A program made the position numbers and the translations under genes. This document shows, one piece after another, positions 1 through 7,621 of a stretch of DNA of 64,000 nucleotides. The notes beneath the pieces are model-generated. The model was not told the origin of the DNA. It did no database searches and saw only the letters and a program-made list of their open reading frames with translations. Positions within the stretch are counted from its first letter, which is position 1. Each line of letters starts with the position of its first letter. The DNA comes from CAJXSD01 sp964633145 (GTDB lineage Bacteria > Pseudomonadota > Alphaproteobacteria > Rhodobacterales > Rhodobacteraceae). Location of the stretch: NCBI GenBank assembly GCA_964633145.1, contig CAZWFE010000004.1:1-64000 (forward strand). Reading direction: 5' to 3'.

Positions 1-52
1 CGTCAGGCTCATAACCTGAAGGTCGTAGGTTCAAATCCTACTCCCGCAACCA
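1..52 (+). tRNA. Initiator tRNA-fMet (CAT), 3' part only
   Basis: The window opens inside a tRNA. The anticodon loop CTCATAA (8-14) carries CAT at 10-12. The T arm follows, then the 3' acceptor strand 42-48, discriminator A49 and an encoded CCA at 50-52. Base 72 (position 48) is A, the acceptor-end hallmark of initiator tRNAs, which keep an unpaired 1:72 position. The anticodon stem has G30:C40 and G31:C39 but A29:U41 where E. coli has G:C; to my knowledge this variant occurs in some alphaproteobacterial initiators. The 5' half lies outside the window, so C1 cannot be checked. Confidence 0.93.
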
Positions 53-283
53 AAACTTACATAACGATTACAACGCACTAACGCCCTATGAGGCGCTGCA
101 TGCGCTATAAAGACCACAGAAATTGCCGCGTTCGTTGCTGCGTTGATAAGTAGTAAACCGTCCCCTTGGTTCGAATTCATCCTACTTCCTGCTCAAGTCG
201 TATGTCCCAATTGTACTGTCATAAACACAGAAACTGTCTGTCGCCCTTTATCTGAAAAGCTGTTTATTAAAGTCTGAGCATCA

Positions 284-931
284 CTAAAAAAGCTTATCAA
301 ATTTTACCATTAGCTCTGAAAAATTATCAAATGCAACCAAGTGTGGCAACTCTTCAACGGCAGCTTTTCTATAACCTCTCGTAAATAACGCGAAAGGGAC
401 GCTCGCGCGAATTGCTGTTTCTGCATCGACTTCGCTGTCACCAACATACAAGACCTGATTTGCACCCAAAAATTCAATTGCTTTTTGTAAAGGCATTGGG
501 TCAGGCTTCCGTTGAACTAAACTATCACCACCAATTACAATCTTGAAATATTTTGTAATTTGGAATTTTTCTAAAATATCAATTGTTGATGAATATGGTT
601 TGTTAGTGCAAATTCCCATTCTTACACCTGACGAGTCGAGGTACTCTAAGAACTCAGGAACTCCTTCATAAAACTCAGTGAAGTTTGACGATGCAGAGTT
701 ATAATAAGCGAGGGTCTTTGTAGTCATTTCTGCATGTTGACTTGAAGGCAAGCCTACATGTTCCATTGTCAACTCAACCAAGCGCGGCAATCCGTTACCT
801 ATAAATGACGTTAAAGTCTCAAGATCTATAGGTTCTATATTGCTTTCAGCCAGCATGCGGTTAGTTGCTGCCAAAATGTCTGGCGCACTATTGATTAATG
901 TTCCATCTAAGTCGAAAATCACTGATTTCAT
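284..931 (-). CDS. HAD-superfamily phosphatase, phosphoglycolate phosphatase (Gph)-like
   Basis: 215 residues, normal for Gph-like HAD hydrolases. Motif I FDLDGTL is at residues 6-12 (nucleophile D, acid/base D two residues on), motif II is CTNKP near residue 109, the motif III lysine is in RKPDP and motif IV is VGDSEVDAE. The cap between motif I and II is helical, as in class I HADs. It probably hydrolyses a small cytosolic phosphate monoester to Pi. It lies 58 nt downstream of the cupin gene on the same strand, so it may end the nptA-cupin-gph arm. The DNA is clearly AT-richer than the rest of the window, and a second Gph-like gene at 33067 is closer to genome composition. This copy is therefore probably acquired and specialised for the neighbouring transport system. 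The exact substrate is not determined. Confidence 0.85.
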   Translation of the reverse strand: MKSVIFDLDGTLINSAPDILAATNRMLAESNIEPIDLETLTSFIGNGLPRLVELTMEHVGLPSSQHAEMTTKTLAYYNSASSNFTEFYEGVPEFLEYLDSSGVRMGICTNKPYSSTIDILEKFQITKYFKIVIGGDSLVQRKPDPMPLQKAIEFLGANQVLYVGDSEVDAETAIRASVPFALFTRGYRKAAVEELPHLVAFDNFSELMVKFDKLF

Positions 932-989
932 CTATTTATCCTTTTTTTGGGAGAGATAGTAAAACTTCACACGTGTTCAGCTAAACTCT

Positions 990-1427
990 TCATGAAAAAA
1001 GAGCGCCGTATACTTTTTCGGCAGTTATATCTGGGAATTTGTAGTCTTCATCCGATACATGTTCCATCCAATGCGCGACGCTTCCCTCGCTACTTTCTTG
1101 AATTGCTAAATGACACATTGAATTGGTCGCCGTAGCGCCATGCCAATGTTCTTCATGTGGAGGAATCCAAACGGTATCCCCTGCTGAAATAATTTTTGGA
1201 GTTTCATCTCGTCGACCAATTAATCCTGTACCGCTTAATACATACAGTATTTGCCCCAAAGGGTGCGTATGCCAAGCGGTTCTTGCATGAGGTTCAAAGG
1301 TCACTTTTATCGCATGCACCCGTGCGGGCTCTGGTGCCTCTATGATTGGGTCCTGCCAAACCGTGCCCGTGAAATAATTAGACGAGGCCGGTTTGGTTGG
1401 GCGTGTTCCCGATTTAAATACTTCCAT
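990..1427 (-). CDS. Small cupin-domain protein
   Basis: 145 residues forming a single cupin barrel. Cupin motif 1 is seen as WHTHPLGQILYVLSGTG (His-x-His metal ligands) and motif 2 as WIPPHEEHWHGA. The family (COG1917-like) includes carboxymuconolactone-type and mandelonitrile-lyase-type cupins; the sequence does not fix the reaction. There is no signal peptide, so it should be cytosolic. Its start codon lies 2 nt after the stop of the Na/Pi transporter gene, which implies co-transcription. Being in a locus otherwise devoted to phosphorus uptake, it could bind or modify the imported compound, but that is inference only. Confidence 0.8.
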   Translation of the reverse strand: MEVFKSGTRPTKPASSNYFTGTVWQDPIIEAPEPARVHAIKVTFEPHARTAWHTHPLGQILYVLSGTGLIGRRDETPKIISAGDTVWIPPHEEHWHGATATNSMCHLAIQESSEGSVAHWMEHVSDEDYKFPDITAEKVYGALFS

Positions 1428-1429
1428 AT

Positions 1430-3100
1430 TTATGTGCTTACACTGCTTGATCTGGTTTCTGTAACCGCTAAACGACTATTTAAAAGGTCACCTGACTCAT
1501 TTACGATTGGATATGCAACATAAGAAATTGCCGCATTTATGTGCTTTATTATTCTCAATATTTCCTGATGACTGTTAGAGGTTTCTTTGCTTTGAGGCGA
1601 TCCTGCTTGCAGCCGTTCAAGGTGTCGTTCCTGCAGCCTAAGCTCTTCTGCGCGGACGCGATCTTTTTCGCGCAAAACCAACCGCGCCATCTCAATGTCG
1701 CCTGTCGTCATAACTGCCAAGGATAGCTGAGCGTTCGCCATTATTTGATCATGGAATTGTTCTAGATCGCGCATTCCTTCATCAGAAAATTTGCGCCGGC
1801 TTTTTGCCATTTTTGATGACAACATCACCAAATTTGAGCTCACATGATCGGCGGCTTCCTCAAGGCAATTGGCGACGGAAATCATTTCTAGTGTTTTCTT
1901 ATTTTGGCTTTCTGTCAGGCCCTGCCTGCGTAATTTTGCCAAGAATAATTTTAATTCGTAGTGGCTTTTGTTTATTGAGCTTTCGTGCTTTTCAATCTGC
2001 CGCACAAGATCAGGATCAAAATCGCGGAATAATTTAAGCACATTTGAAAGAATAACATGCGTATTTTCGAACATCACGACCAATTCGCGCTGCGCACATG
2101 CTAACGCCAAATTGGGCCTGTTCAAACTCTTGTCATCTAGAAACGAGACAAGAGTTTGCTGATCACTATTATTTTCGCGTGGAACGAAACGCTCACTCAG
2201 CGAAATGATATGTTTCGTTATTGGGAGCGTGATAAGCAAAGTTGCATTCAGACCTATGTGAAGCAAAACGCAGACTTGCGCCAAATCAACCGCCGACAGG
2301 TTTGGAACCGAAACAAAATTTAGAAGTGTAATCGCCAATAGAGTGATGACGCCCCGCGCAATCAGGTTTCCAATAACAACGACACGAGCGGAGCGATGTG
2401 ACGTCCAAAGCAAACCGACCGCAATCATCGCGCCCCCTAAATTTGCGCCAATCACCATCGCCAATGCAACAGGGGGAACCAAAATGTCTGACGCCGCGAA
2501 TGACGCAATGGTTATTACAGCCGCGAGGCTTGAATGCATGAGCCAAGCTATAGCTGCCGCGAATAAGAAAACCGCAAATAAATCATTAACAAGGTAACCC
2601 GAAATATTTCCGATTGTTGCGTTGGCCTGTAAAGGTGCAATAGATTCCCGTATCATCGTTATTGCCATCAGTACGAAGGCAAAGCCGATCAATACGCGGC
2701 CCAATTGCTTTAAATTACCCCTTTTCGCTTTCAAGAAAATCGCAACACCTATGAGAATAAAGACCGGAATGGCAGCGTGCACAGGCAATAAAAACACCCA
2801 AACGGCCAAAGCTGATCCCAGATCGGCCCCCAAAACCATAGCCAATGAGGATGCCGTGGTTAACATGCCAGATGCGGCGAACCCGCAAGCGATAAGCGCC
2901 ACTGCCGTAGAACTTTGCATAGCCAGCGCGCCAAAAGTACCGCCGGCAGCGGCATACAAAGAATTGTGAGATATCTTGGTCAATGCATGACGCAGACGCG
3001 GCAATGATGCCCGCTCTACTCCTGTTCGGATCATACGAATTGACCACAACAAAAGCGCCACTGATGCTGCCAGGTTCAATAGGATCACATACATGTCCAC
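1430..3100 (-). CDS. Na+/phosphate cotransporter family protein (NptA/PNaS) with C-terminal PhoU-like domain
   Basis: 556 residues. The N-terminal ~300 residues are membrane helices with the duplicated family signature: QSSTA (about residues 62-66) in the first repeat and HSSLA near residue 190 in the second, each followed by small-residue helices. The C-terminal ~200 residues are soluble and helical, resembling a PhoU domain. Bacterial members move inorganic phosphate with Na+, and some are thought to export surplus Pi. It is the first gene of the minus-strand arm, divergent from the DeoR regulator across a short shared control region. That arrangement suggests a role in balancing Pi released from the imported substrate. 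Two ATGs, at codons 1 and 3, are possible starts. Confidence 0.85.
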   Translation of the reverse strand: MDMYVILLNLAASVALLLWSIRMIRTGVERASLPRLRHALTKISHNSLYAAAGGTFGALAMQSSTAVALIACGFAASGMLTTASSLAMVLGADLGSALAVWVFLLPVHAAIPVFILIGVAIFLKAKRGNLKQLGRVLIGFAFVLMAITMIRESIAPLQANATIGNISGYLVNDLFAVFLFAAAIAWLMHSSLAAVITIASFAASDILVPPVALAMVIGANLGGAMIAVGLLWTSHRSARVVVIGNLIARGVITLLAITLLNFVSVPNLSAVDLAQVCVLLHIGLNATLLITLPITKHIISLSERFVPRENNSDQQTLVSFLDDKSLNRPNLALACAQRELVVMFENTHVILSNVLKLFRDFDPDLVRQIEKHESSINKSHYELKLFLAKLRRQGLTESQNKKTLEMISVANCLEEAADHVSSNLVMLSSKMAKSRRKFSDEGMRDLEQFHDQIMANAQLSLAVMTTGDIEMARLVLREKDRVRAEELRLQERHLERLQAGSPQSKETSNSHQEILRIIKHINAAISYVAYPIVNESGDLLNSRLAVTETRSSSVST

Positions 3101-3117
3101 CTACTAAAATTTCAATT

Positions 3118-3290
3118 GGTTATGTGTAAAACGCTTGTGCGTCTATGTGCAGAAGCAAACACATAATTCGTTGATAAGTTATAAACTTGGATTCAAGCTG
3201 CCTTAAAATATTTGCACTAGCAACAAAAATGTTTGCAAAATGTGTTATTTCTGTCAAAAATGAAGAAGAACACCAAATTAACACATAGAA
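3118..3290. promoter_or_regulatory. Divergent control region with repeated TATGTGT/ACACATA half-sites
   Basis: The stretch between the divergent Na/Pi transporter and deoR genes holds several related half-sites: TTATGTGT at 3120-3127, TATGTGC at 3144-3150, ACACATAA at 3159-3166, TGTGTTA at 3241-3247 and AACACATA at 3280-3287. The first and third form an inverted pair. DeoR-family repressors commonly control the divergent promoters around their own gene, so these are reasonable operator candidates for the regulator encoded here. This is pattern recognition, not a match to a known consensus. Confidence 0.4.
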
Positions 3291-3307
3291 TCAGGACCCG
3301 CTCGACC

Positions 3308-4114
3308 ATGCCAGGGGCATTAAAGGTAGCAATTAAATCAGAGGGTAAGCGCCACCGATTACGCAAATCGGAACGGCGTGAACAGATTTTGTTAGAGCTC
3401 AAACTTCACCCGCACGTCAGAATCAATGACCTCGCGGAGAAATACAATGTTTCGACCGAGACCATTCGAAGAGACTTTGATAAACTGGCACAAGACGGTC
3501 TGGTCGCGCGCGAATTTGGTGGGGCATCAGCCCCATCCCATGGTTTTTATCCAAGCTTGGACGAACGGAAAACATCGCGCAAAGAAGAGCGCGAGCGTAT
3601 TGGCATGGCCGCAGCGAAACTGGTGCGCAACGGCGAAACCATCATGATCGACTCTGGGTCCACGACAATACAAATGGCCCGCAGCTTGGCATATTTGGGG
3701 ACGCAGTGCACAATTATCACAAATTCCTTGCCGATCGCGATGACAATTGGCCATGGTGATACCAAAGTCATACTGTGTCCGGGTGAATATCTTGCCGCTG
3801 AGTCCGCTGTCGTGGGTGCCGATACGATAGAATTCCTTTCACAGTTTAATGTTGATCGCTGCATGATAGGCGCGTCTGGCTTATCGCTGGAAGGGGTTTC
3901 AGAAACTGTATCGGGCTTTGCAGCGGTTAAACGCGCGATGATACGCTGCTCTAACGCGAGCCATCTTTTGATCGACTCGCATAAATTTGGGTCCAAAGGT
4001 TTGGTGAAAGTCGGTGCACTGAACACTTTGGAGTCAATCATCACCGACGCAAAACCAGATGACGACCTATTTAAATCAATGCAGGTCGAGGGAGTGAAAT
4101 TTATCGAAGCATAA
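3308..4114 (+). CDS. DeoR-family transcriptional regulator
   Basis: 268 residues from the chosen ATG. An N-terminal winged helix-turn-helix is visible (INDLAEKYNVSTETIRRDFDKL), preceded by a basic stretch. The C-terminal part is the DeoR sugar-phosphate-sensor type, with IDSGSTT and a late LIDSHKFG segment. Such regulators usually respond to a phosphorylated metabolite. Upstream in-frame starts (TTG 3233, GTG 3242, ATG 3260) have no ribosome site and would place operator-like half-sites inside the gene. ATG 3308 has a weak AGGA 12 nt before it and gives a typical family length. It is followed after 57 nt by the binding-protein gene, so it is probably the first gene of the transport operon and self-regulated. 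Confidence 0.82.
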   Translation: MPGALKVAIKSEGKRHRLRKSERREQILLELKLHPHVRINDLAEKYNVSTETIRRDFDKLAQDGLVAREFGGASAPSHGFYPSLDERKTSRKEERERIGMAAAKLVRNGETIMIDSGSTTIQMARSLAYLGTQCTIITNSLPIAMTIGHGDTKVILCPGEYLAAESAVVGADTIEFLSQFNVDRCMIGASGLSLEGVSETVSGFAAVKRAMIRCSNASHLLIDSHKFGSKGLVKVGALNTLESIITDAKPDDDLFKSMQVEGVKFIEA

Positions 4115-4171
4115 TTACATCACCGCTTTTAACAAACGCAGCAAATAATGCTGTCCTATGGGAGGAAAAAC

Positions 4172-5146
4172 ATGAAATTAAAATTATCATCCATTCTTGG
4201 TGCTTCGATGTTAGCACTCATGTCTTATGGATCGCAGGTGTCAGCGGCAGAGTGCGAGCGCGGCGACCTAGATGAACGCTTTTGCGATGTTGATGGGGAT
4301 TTGCTTGCCGATATTCCATCAGATCCGTCACAGCAGATCGATCCTGACACTCTTATTTTCGCCTATACACCGGTCGAGGACCCGGCAGTGTACAAGACGG
4401 CTTGGTCAGATTTCCTAACTCATTTGGAAAAGGAAACAGGCAAAAAAGTTTTGTTCTTCCCTGTTCAAAACAACGCGGCACAGATCGAAGCCATGCGGTC
4501 GGGACGGTTGCACATCGCAGGGTTTAACACCGGCTCAAATCCTTTGGCTGTGAATTGTGCGGGTTTTCGCCCCTTTACAATCATGGCGTCGAAAGATGGC
4601 GGTTTTGGCTATGAGATGGAAATCATCACATACCCAGGATCTGGCATAGAAAAGGTCGAAGACATCAAGGGCAAGCAGTTGGCCTTTACATCGCCAACAT
4701 CAAATTCGGGCTTCAAAGCGCCTTCAGCGATTTTGAAAGGTGATTTTGATATGTTACCAGATCGCGACTTTGAACCTGTATTTTCTGGGAAACATGACAA
4801 CTCAATTCTCGGTGTTGCCAACAAAGATTATCCAGCCGCCTCTATCGCGAACTCGGTTAAATTTCGCATGATTAGCCGCGACGTTATCAAAGAAGAAGAC
4901 GTTGTAACGATTTACAAATCGCAAACCTTCCCGACCACAGGTTTTGGCGTGGTCTATAACCTGAAACCAGAGTTGCAAGAAAAAATTCGCAATGCGTTTT
5001 TCAACTTTGAATGGGAAGGGACCACGTTACAAGCTGAGTTTGAAAAATCAAACGAAGGTCAGTTCCTAGAAATGACATACAAGGAATTTTGGGAAGTTAT
5101 CCGCAAAATCGATACAGCAAATGGCGTCTCTTACGCGTGTAAGTAA
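4172..5146 (+). CDS. PhnD-like periplasmic phosphonate/phosphite/phosphate-ester binding protein
   Basis: 324 residues. ATG 4172 is preceded by GGAGG at 4161-4165 and gives a clean Sec signal peptide (cleavage near residue 26). The core is a type II periplasmic binding fold of the PhnD family: LIFAYTPVEDPAVY (about 61-74), AAQIEAMRSGRLHIAG, and a long central segment with SPTSNSGFKAP that would form the oxyanion pocket. Before the core is a short extension, residues 28-60, with DVDGDLLAD (39-47) resembling a calcium loop. There are four cysteines (28, 38, 129, 323), enough for two periplasmic disulfides. It delivers substrate to the PhnCE1E2 complex encoded next. The substrate class (oxidised-phosphorus anion) follows from the family; the exact compound is unknown. 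Confidence 0.88.
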   Translation: MKLKLSSILGASMLALMSYGSQVSAAECERGDLDERFCDVDGDLLADIPSDPSQQIDPDTLIFAYTPVEDPAVYKTAWSDFLTHLEKETGKKVLFFPVQNNAAQIEAMRSGRLHIAGFNTGSNPLAVNCAGFRPFTIMASKDGGFGYEMEIITYPGSGIEKVEDIKGKQLAFTSPTSNSGFKAPSAILKGDFDMLPDRDFEPVFSGKHDNSILGVANKDYPAASIANSVKFRMISRDVIKEEDVVTIYKSQTFPTTGFGVVYNLKPELQEKIRNAFFNFEWEGTTLQAEFEKSNEGQFLEMTYKEFWEVIRKIDTANGVSYACK

Positions 5147-5157
5147 ATAAATTCTGA

Positions 5158-5182
5158 AAACAGGCCCATTTTGGGCCTGTTT
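5158..5182 (+). terminator. Hairpin between phnD-like and phnC (attenuator or mRNA stabiliser)
   Basis: A perfect 11-bp stem with a 3-nt loop: arms 5158-5168 and 5172-5182, beginning 11 nt after the binding-protein stop. It is not followed by a long T run, so full termination is doubtful. In binding-protein operons a hairpin in this position usually protects the 5' message and lowers expression of the downstream membrane genes, giving an excess of binding protein. Confidence 0.7.
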
Positions 5183-5205
5183 GAACCATTATTTTGGGGC
5201 CTTTT

Positions 5206-5994
5206 ATGCTGCAAATACTTAATCTGTCAAAAACCTATAAAACTGGCGATCAAGCGCTTAAATCAATAGTTCTTGAAGTGCCAAAGGGTCAAGTTCTGGC
5301 TTTAATTGGTCCATCTGGTGCGGGTAAATCTACCATGATCCGCTGTATAAATCGGCTGGTCGAACCAACAGGCGGAAAGGTTCTTTTGGACCGCAAAGAT
5401 ATTGTGACCTTGGGATCATCCGCATTGCGCAAAGCCCGTCGAGAGATGGGGATGATTTTTCAAGAGTACGCGCTTGTCGAACGCCTAACCGTGATGGAAA
5501 ATGTCCTGTCTGGCCGTCTCGGATATGTTGGCTTTTGGCGTAGTTTTTTGCGGCGCTATCCGCAATCTGATGTGGACGAAGCTTTTCGGCTTCTTGACCG
5601 CGTTGGGCTGTTGCATATGGCGGACAAAAGAGCAGACGAGCTTTCAGGGGGTCAGCGTCAACGGATTGGGATCTGTCGCGCGCTCATCCAAAATCCAAAA
5701 CTGCTTTTGATCGACGAACCGACAGCCTCGCTTGATCCGAAAACGAGTCGCCAGATAATGCGATTGATCACCGAATTATGTGCAGAACGGGGTCTTGCAG
5801 CGATCATCAACATTCATGATGTGGCGCTTGCCCAGCTTTTTGTTCCCCGAGTCGTTGGTTTGCGTTTTGGTGAGATTGTTTTTGATGGCCTTCCCACGGA
5901 ATTAACACCGGATAAGTTAACCGAAATTTACGGGGAAGAAGATTGGGAAGCGACGATTGAAACCGTAGAGGATGAGGCAGAGGTAGATTCATGA
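5206..5994 (+). CDS. phnC: Phosphonate-type ABC transporter ATP-binding protein
   Basis: 262 residues. Walker A GPSGAGKS (35-42), Q-loop in GMIFQEYALVERLTVMENVL, signature LSGGQRQRIGICRAL, Walker B LLLIDEPTASLD and H-loop NIHDVAL are all intact. The ENVLSGRLG segment after the Q-loop is typical of PhnC rather than other ABC families. It energises import by the two permeases that follow. ATG 5206 is preferred to an upstream TTG because it matches the normal family N-terminus. Its stop overlaps the next start (ATGA), so expression is translationally coupled to phnE1. The name reflects the transporter family; a role specifically for phosphonates is not proven. Confidence 0.9.
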   Translation: MLQILNLSKTYKTGDQALKSIVLEVPKGQVLALIGPSGAGKSTMIRCINRLVEPTGGKVLLDRKDIVTLGSSALRKARREMGMIFQEYALVERLTVMENVLSGRLGYVGFWRSFLRRYPQSDVDEAFRLLDRVGLLHMADKRADELSGGQRQRIGICRALIQNPKLLLIDEPTASLDPKTSRQIMRLITELCAERGLAAIINIHDVALAQLFVPRVVGLRFGEIVFDGLPTELTPDKLTEIYGEEDWEATIETVEDEAEVDS

Positions 5995-6806
5995 CATATA
6001 CGTCCTCATCGTATAAAGTTGGCCAAAGGTGGCGCAAACCCCATTTTATATCAAATACGATGTTGCGCTGGGGTCTGGCCTTGGGCGCGATCGCCTATCT
6101 TATCGCTGCGATAGCATCCGTCGAGGTTGATTGGACACGTGTCTATGAAGGCCTAGATCGTGGCCTAGATTTCATAATGGCGTTTACGCAACCGGACTTT
6201 TCAAGCCGTGCAAGCGATATTTGGGAAGGCTTGTTGGAAAGCATCGTTATGACAGTCGCCGCGTCGGTTGTTGGTGTCGCAATTTCGATCCCCATCGGGC
6301 TTGGTGCCGCGCGCAACATTGCCCCACTTCCTGTTTATATTATCTGCCGCGGGATCGTTGCAATCAGCCGCGCGCTTCAAGAAATCATTGTTGCCATCTT
6401 GTTGGTTGCAATCTTTGGCTTTGGCCCTTTGGCGGGGTTTTTAACGTTGTCTTTTGCAACGATTGGCTTTTTGTCCAAACTCCTCGCAGAGGACATTGAA
6501 GCAATGGACAAGGTACAAGCCGAAGCCATTCAGGCATCAGGCGCGAGTTGGATGCAATGGATTAATTACGGTGTTCAGCCGCAGGTGATGCCACGTTTGG
6601 TTGGGCTATCGATTTATAGAGTTGATATAAACTTCCGAGAAAGCGCAATCTTGGGATTGGTTGGCGCAGGCGGAATTGGTGCGACGTTGAATACAGCGTT
6701 TGATCGTTATGAATATGACACTGCCGCCGCGATTTTGATCCTAATCATCGGTATCGTAATGGCGCTTGAATATATTTCCGGCGTCGTCCGGGCGAGGGTA
6801 CAATAA
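5991..6806 (+). CDS. phnE: Phosphonate-type ABC transporter permease 1
   Basis: 271 residues with about five to six membrane helices of the BPD_transp_1 type. The cytoplasmic coupling region is visible as EAIQASGASWMQWINYGVQPQVMP, and the FRESAILGLVGAGGIGATL motif near residue 215 is characteristic of PhnE. It starts on the ATGA overlap with phnC and ends on a TAATG overlap with the second permease. Together with that paralogue it should form the heterodimeric inner-membrane channel. Confidence 0.9.
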   Translation: MTYTSSSYKVGQRWRKPHFISNTMLRWGLALGAIAYLIAAIASVEVDWTRVYEGLDRGLDFIMAFTQPDFSSRASDIWEGLLESIVMTVAASVVGVAISIPIGLGAARNIAPLPVYIICRGIVAISRALQEIIVAILLVAIFGFGPLAGFLTLSFATIGFLSKLLAEDIEAMDKVQAEAIQASGASWMQWINYGVQPQVMPRLVGLSIYRVDINFRESAILGLVGAGGIGATLNTAFDRYEYDTAAAILILIIGIVMALEYISGVVRARVQ

Positions 6807-7621
6807 TGCCGGTTTTTTCAAAAGATGATACCAAAATTTGGCGCCGACGTACGCCCCGTGAACGGTTAGGACACGGGTTCGTATGGCTCACTGGTTTTAC
6901 AATTTTTGCAGTTTGTTGGAGCCAAATATCGCAGGCAACCACATGGTTCTTTGTGTGGGACGCACCGCGTATCGCCAGTGACATTTGGGACCGTGCAACG
7001 CCCCCCAAGTGGGAATATATCGCACAGCTCGGTCGACCGATTTGGGATACAATTAACATCGCGACGCTTGGAACGCTGATTGCATTGGCGCTTGCGTTTC
7101 CAGTTGCCTTTTTGGCCGCTAGGAATACCACCCCATCGCGTGCGTTTATACGTCCGGTGGCCCTCCTGATCATCGTATCAACGCGGTCTATCAATTCTTT
7201 AATCTGGGCCCTCTTGCTAATAGCGGTTATTGGCCCTGGCGTGTTCGCCGGAATAATTGCAATCGCGATCCGGTCAATCGGATTTTGTGCAAAGCTTTTG
7301 TACGAGGCGATCGAGGAAATAGACACAAGCCAAGTCGAAGCAATAACTGCAACGGGTGCCAGCCGATGGCAAGTCATGGCCTATGGCATTGTTCCGCAAA
7401 TCTTGCCTGCGTTTGCCGGCGTTGCCGTGTTTCGGTGGGACATAAACATTCGCGAATCCACTGTGTTGGGATTGGTTGGCGCGGGGGGGATCGGCCTGCA
7501 ACTTTCGTCATCCCTCAACGTCTTGGCCTGGCCTCAGGTGAGCTTGATCTTGGTCGTTATCTTGGCCGCTGTCATAATTAGCGAATGGGTTTCCGCAAAA
7601 GTCAGAGGGGCAATTATTTAA
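6806..7621 (+). CDS. phnE: Phosphonate-type ABC transporter permease 2
   Basis: 271 residues, the same length and layout as the gene before it but clearly divergent in sequence. It has EAITATGASRWQVMAYGIVPQILP as the coupling helix region and NIRESTVLGLVGAGGIGLQL as the PhnE signature. The N-terminus is longer and basic (DTKIWRRRTPRERLG). Paired PhnE1/E2 permeases are common in marine alphaproteobacterial phosphonate/phosphite transporters. Its TAA stop shares one base with the ATG of the following HAD gene, tying that enzyme to the transporter operon. Confidence 0.9.
   Translation: MPVFSKDDTKIWRRRTPRERLGHGFVWLTGFTIFAVCWSQISQATTWFFVWDAPRIASDIWDRATPPKWEYIAQLGRPIWDTINIATLGTLIALALAFPVAFLAARNTTPSRAFIRPVALLIIVSTRSINSLIWALLLIAVIGPGVFAGIIAIAIRSIGFCAKLLYEAIEEIDTSQVEAITATGASRWQVMAYGIVPQILPAFAGVAVFRWDINIRESTVLGLVGAGGIGLQLSSSLNVLAWPQVSLILVVILAAVIISEWVSAKVRGAII

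Noticed and set aside
216..240. CTGTCAT...CTGTCTG, reminiscent of a Pho box
   Set aside because: The repeats are 18 bp apart rather than 11, and the site lies beyond the 3' end of the nearest gene, so it cannot be the promoter of the phosphorus locus.
53..283. Attachment-site remnant of an island inserted at tRNA-fMet
   Set aside because: No copy of the tRNA 3' end was found near the right edge (8530-9666), and no integrase is present. The spacer holds nothing recognisable.
3233..3307. Longer DeoR start (TTG 3233 or ATG 3260)
   Set aside because: No ribosome site, and it would place operator-like repeats inside the coding region.
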